From assembly GCA_020851785.1 (NCBI GenBank), contig JADZCC010000044.1:1-63009 (forward strand): a stretch of DNA of 63,009 nt, given 5' to 3'. Within the stretch, counting starts at the first letter, position 1. Every line of letters starts with the position of its first letter. A program made the position numbers and the translations under genes. Source of the DNA: Anaerolineales bacterium (GTDB lineage: Bacteria > Chloroflexota > Anaerolineae > Anaerolineales > Villigracilaceae). Positions 60,226-63,009 of the stretch are shown piece after piece. The notes under the pieces are model-generated. The model made no database searches. It saw nothing but the letters and a program-made list of their open reading frames with translations, and had not been told where the DNA came from.

Positions 60226-61416
60226 ATGTCTGATTTTCTCAAAGAAGCCCAAGACCTCTTCCCCTACACCCAAGCCATGCGCCGCGACTTCCACATCCAC
60301 CCCGAACTTGGCTTTCAAGAAATTCGCACCAGCGGCATCGTGGCCAAAGAGTTGGAAGAACTCGGCTTGGAAGTCACCAAAGGCGTCGGCAAAACCGGCG
60401 TAGTGGGCTACCTCGATGGCGCAAAACCCGGCCCCACCCTCCTCCTCCGCTTCGACATGGACGCGCTCCCCATCCACGAAGAAACCGGCGCGGAATATTC
60501 CTCCACCAACCCGGGCGTGATGCACGCCTGCGGACACGACGGCCACACCGCCATTGGGTTAACTGTCGCCAAAATCCTAACCAAACACAAAGACCAACTC
60601 TCCGGCAACGTCAAGTTTTGTTTTCAACCTTCCGAAGAGGGAACCAACGGCGAAGAAGTTGGCGGCAACCTGATGATGATCCGCGATGGCGTGCTGGAAA
60701 ACCCCAAAGTTGAAAAGACGCTTTCGCTTCACCTGTGGAACAGCCAACCGCTCGGCTGGATTCATGCCGGCGGCGGCCCGATGATGGCCGGAGCCGAAGC
60801 CTTCACGCTCAAACTCACCGGCAAAGGCGGGCATGGCGCCGCGCCCGATTCCACCATAGACCCCATCGTCTGCGCCGCGCAAATCGTCACCGCGCTCCAA
60901 ACCGTCGTCGCCAGAAACGTCAACCCGCTCAAACCCGCCGTCATCAGCGTCACCAGCATTCAGTCCGGCAAAGCCTTCAACGTCATCCCCCAAACCGCGG
61001 AACTACTCGGCACCATCCGCACCTTCGACGAAGAAACCCGCGCGCTCGTCCTCAAACGTTTTGAAGAAATTGTGCGCGGCATTTCCGCCTCGATGAATTG
61101 CGAAGTGGAGATTGCGCTTCAACAAGTCACCGCGCCGGTCATCAACAATCCCGAAGTGGCCACCAGCGTGGCCAAATCTGCCAAACAGGTTTTCCCGCAA
61201 ACCGAAATTGCCAGCCAAACCTACCTCACCATGGGCGCGGAAGACATGGGTTGGATGCAGGAAAAAGTGGACGGCTGTTATTTTTACATCGGCTCGGCCA
61301 ACGCCGAAAAAAATCTCACCTACGGGCATCACCACCCTAAATTTGATTTTGACGAACAGGCTCTGATCAACGGCGTAGCTTTGATGTCTGCCGCCGCGGC
61401 CGACCTGCTCAAATAG
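60226..61416 (+). CDS. M20 family amidohydrolase
   Basis: 396 aa. The metal-binding set is visible: RRDFHIHPELGFQE, LRFDMDALPIHEETG, MHACGHDGHTA, and PSEEGTNGEE. It belongs to the M20D group that hydrolyses N-acylated amino acids (hippurate, N-acetyl amino acids, IAA conjugates); the exact substrate is unknown. GGAG lies before the ATG. It follows PIG-L after the 7-bp repeat. Confidence 0.93.
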   Translation: MSDFLKEAQDLFPYTQAMRRDFHIHPELGFQEIRTSGIVAKELEELGLEVTKGVGKTGVVGYLDGAKPGPTLLLRFDMDALPIHEETGAEYSSTNPGVMHACGHDGHTAIGLTVAKILTKHKDQLSGNVKFCFQPSEEGTNGEEVGGNLMMIRDGVLENPKVEKTLSLHLWNSQPLGWIHAGGGPMMAGAEAFTLKLTGKGGHGAAPDSTIDPIVCAAQIVTALQTVVARNVNPLKPAVISVTSIQSGKAFNVIPQTAELLGTIRTFDEETRALVLKRFEEIVRGISASMNCEVEIALQQVTAPVINNPEVATSVAKSAKQVFPQTEIASQTYLTMGAEDMGWMQEKVDGCYFYIGSANAEKNLTYGHHHPKFDFDEQALINGVALMSAAAADLLK

Positions 61417-61484
61417 ATTCGCGCCGCCATCCAAGCCCAAGCCTGCTCTTCCACCTTCGGCCTTTTCCACGCGGATAAATTCGC

Positions 61485-62096
61485 ATGTCCTCCAAAAGAA
61501 ACCTGACCATCACACTGGCGCTTGCCACCATTGTGGCCGGCGCGCTGACTTATCAAAAAGTTTCCGCGCCCGCGCCAGTCGCCACCTTCACGCCCACTGT
61601 CACCAGCGCCCCGCCCATCACAGCCACGCCAACCTTTGAGTTCTGTAGTTACGTGTGGGCTTCGCAGCCCTCCCCGGAACTGACCGCCCAAATCAACGCA
61701 AAGATTCAAGCGTTGGATTCAACCGCCAGCGCCAGCGCGCAATTCTTCGGGGAAGACTGCCTCTACGCCGACGGACATTCCACATTCGGAGTCATGGAAA
61801 CCGACTTCTACATTCATCTACCCGCGGAAGATTTAACCGCCCAAAAAGAATTTGGCGATTGGATTCAACAATCCATGCAAGCAGTAACGTCATTGCCCGC
61901 CGACTCCATTCAAGGCCGCGCAGGCTTTGCAGAATTTTGGTTTATCAAAAGCGAAACGGAAAGCCTCATCGTCCGCGTGCCGCTGGAAGAATATCAAAGG
62001 ATCAACCCACCCCTCACCGGCGCGGACTTGTTTGCCAAATTCTACCAACCGCCAGCGCCAACCATTTCCCCTGTTCCAATTACGCCCACGCCCTAA
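61485..62096 (+). CDS. secreted or membrane-anchored protein of unknown function
   Basis: 203 aa. An N-terminal signal or anchor (about 6-24, no lipobox Cys) is followed by a Pro/Thr-rich linker (FTPTVTSAPPITATPTF), a domain of about 130 residues with two cysteines (FCSYVW and EDCLYADG), and a Pro/Thr tail (PVPITPTP). No family was recognised. The two Cys could form a disulfide outside the cell. Confidence 0.7.
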   Translation: MSSKRNLTITLALATIVAGALTYQKVSAPAPVATFTPTVTSAPPITATPTFEFCSYVWASQPSPELTAQINAKIQALDSTASASAQFFGEDCLYADGHSTFGVMETDFYIHLPAEDLTAQKEFGDWIQQSMQAVTSLPADSIQGRAGFAEFWFIKSETESLIVRVPLEEYQRINPPLTGADLFAKFYQPPAPTISPVPITPTP

Positions 62097-62097
62097 T

Positions 62098-62691
62098 CTA
62101 ATCAATCGCAATCATGCCGTCGCATTTTGGGCTATCCATGCAACCATAATATTTCTTCCCGGAGCGCGGCCCGTCGCGCTGGATGCGTAAAACCATCATC
62201 TTGCCGCAAGTTGGGCATTGCGGCACAGAATCCGAATTGCGTTGGACGCGCAACGCGCCCGTGCCGCCAATCTTCATTAGCGCCAGTTGAAACAGATTCA
62301 TAATCTCTGCCGCGTCATATTTCTCATTGGCCGCCACATGCACCAGGGGAATCCCCGCACTGGTGAAGAGTTCGTCCATAAATTTATCGCTCTCGCGGGT
62401 ATCCGTTTTGGAAGCGGCGCGCACCAAATTTACGCCAAAAACCGGCAGTAAATTCTTCGGCTCGCACAGTAAAAAGTCCACATGTTTGCGGAAAAATTTA
62501 TTAAAGAAATGCACGTTTTCATTCGGGCGCACAATGTAAAAAATATCGTTCAAAGCCACCTTGGGGCAAATTAAATATCGCCCACCCATAATCTCCGTCA
62601 ACGCGCGAAACAACGCCAACTCAGTGGTGGTGATGAAAGGCTCTTTCAAACGATACGGTAAACGTTCAGCTTCCTTCGTCGCATCCGCCAT
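62098..62691 (-). CDS. DUF2726 protein with topoisomerase-type zinc ribbon
   Basis: 197 aa. DUF2726 region (about 20-150: FITTTELALFRALTEIMGGRYLICPKVAL, then VDFLLCEPKNLLPVFGV), a nuclease-like fold by family inference, then a C4 zinc finger typical of topoisomerase IA (CPTCGKMMVLRIQ, GCMDSPKCDGMI). Likely binds or cuts nucleic acid; no activity is proven. TATAAT (62701-62706, minus strand) ends 9 nt before the ATG. Confidence 0.82.
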   Translation of the reverse strand: MADATKEAERLPYRLKEPFITTTELALFRALTEIMGGRYLICPKVALNDIFYIVRPNENVHFFNKFFRKHVDFLLCEPKNLLPVFGVNLVRAASKTDTRESDKFMDELFTSAGIPLVHVAANEKYDAAEIMNLFQLALMKIGGTGALRVQRNSDSVPQCPTCGKMMVLRIQRDGPRSGKKYYGCMDSPKCDGMIAID

Positions 62692-62808
62692 AATGTTTCA
62701 ATTATAAATTAGGAAACGCCCAGCGTACAGAAATTTATAATGCCCACAGCCACAAATTGCGCCTTTTTGAGGAGCATCAAATCAAGCGAATAAAACCCTC
62801 CCGTTTTC

Positions 62809-62837
62809 TTGACACATATAGACAAGCGTCCTACAAT
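62809..62837 (+). promoter_or_regulatory. sigma-70 promoter of the right-edge gene
   Basis: TTGACA (62809-62814), 17 nt, TACAAT (62832-62837), an almost exact consensus. GGGAGAG follows at 62861-62867, 8 nt before the ATG at 62876. This is a complete expression unit in front of the broken frame. Confidence 0.85.
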
Positions 62838-62875
62838 GTGGCAGAGATAAATCCATGCAAGGGAGAGATGATCGG

Positions 62876-63009
62876 ATGTCTGAAACCAAACCAAACCAAA
62901 CCATAAACGCTTCATCCGCATTATAGCTGTGTGTCTCGTTGTGATCGTCCTCTACCTGCTCCCCGTCAACACCAAACCAGAATTCATCGCCTATCGCGGA
63001 CAAATTATC
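62876..63009 (+). pseudogene. frame-interrupted start of a membrane-anchored protein (cut by window end)
   Basis: The ATG at 62876 reads MSETKPNQTINASSAL and stops at a TAG (62924-62926). In another frame, from 62908 to the window end, lies RFIRIIAVCLVVIVLYLLPVN followed by a polar stretch, a clear membrane segment with no start of its own. Removing one AAACC unit from the tract at 62883-62902 joins the two frames: MSETKPNHKRFIRIIAV. With 5 units the frame meets TAA. It may be phase-variable, a true frameshift, or a sequencing error. Strong promoter and Shine-Dalgarno sequence are present. Confidence 0.6.
62883..62902. repeat. pentanucleotide tract (AAACC)4
   Basis: Four perfect AAACC units just after the start codon of the right-edge gene. 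A change of one unit shifts the reading frame. Confidence 0.95.

Noticed and set aside
1..63009. tRNA genes, rRNA, CRISPR arrays, insertion sequences
   Set aside because: I scanned for typical T-arm sequences, spaced repeats and transposase-like proteins and saw none; a short or unusual RNA gene could be missed by eye.

Overview
The window reads as a chromosomal stretch of a Chloroflexota bacterium, most likely class Anaerolineae. The inference rests on several lineage-typical traits: a fused transaldolase/glucose-6-phosphate isomerase, a GldA/GldF/GldG-like ABC exporter followed by a DUF4340 protein, a Tad pilus operon with a receiver-fused CpaE, many secreted proteins with Pro/Thr-rich (TPTP) segments, and a mid-range base composition. 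No search was run, so the assignment is an inference. No tRNA, rRNA, CRISPR array, prophage or insertion sequence was seen. Apart from a few accessory cassettes, the content is housekeeping and signalling.

Layout. 1-3276: an AT-rich start, then four stand-alone CheY-like receivers interrupted by a glutaminase gene. 3260-7437: a family-4 glycosyltransferase, a membrane protein paired with a membrane-anchored beta-propeller that ends in a zinc ribbon, and a small lipoprotein. 7577-11712: ABC exporter operon. 11792-13080: principal sigma factor. 13124-14794: SulP anion transporter. 14986-21339 (minus): a sugar-phosphate operon (DUF429, transketolase, ribose-5-phosphate isomerase B, transaldolase-PGI fusion, pterin dehydratase). 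21406-24554: a TlpA-like thioredoxin, a TetR-controlled AhpD-like/DUF302 cassette, and an Lgt-like membrane protein. 24592-33643 (minus): a NarL-type regulator and histidine kinase, the Tad pilus core (cpaB, cpaE, tadA, tadB, tadC), comF and the ribosome hibernation factor. 33684-39487 (minus): three polytopic glycosyltransferase-like membrane proteins, a GNAT acetyltransferase and an EamA exporter.

39630-43433: a FitA/VapC-type toxin-antitoxin pair, an ALDH7-like aldehyde dehydrogenase, a hotdog thioesterase and two paralogous lipoproteins. 43434-48160: ybaK divergent from a bifunctional (p)ppGpp enzyme, then moeA, a VKOR-family protein and an acidic four-cysteine protein. 48262-50637: a KAS III-like enzyme, a dCMP deaminase-like protein and a cysteine-containing HTH regulator. 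50760-55186: a complex I operon, iscX-nuoB-nuoCD-nuoI-mrp. 55324-62691: leucyl/phenylalanyl transferase, an FGE-domain lipoprotein, a fourth membrane glycosyltransferase, PSP1 (RicT-like), a PIG-L deacetylase, an M20 amidohydrolase, a secreted protein and a DUF2726/zinc-ribbon protein. The right edge holds the start of a gene with a complete promoter whose frame is broken at a 5-bp tandem repeat.

The points most worth following up are these. Several genes have a -10 hexamer exactly 6-7 nt before the start codon, which suggests leaderless mRNAs; the clearest case is a TetR promoter that is also covered by a 30-bp operator. The (AAACC)4 tract breaks the reading frame at the right end. Four near-identical receivers cluster around a glutaminase. 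A cysteine-bearing regulator and iscX sit at the head of a complex I operon. A beta-propeller/zinc-ribbon protein is paired with a second membrane protein.
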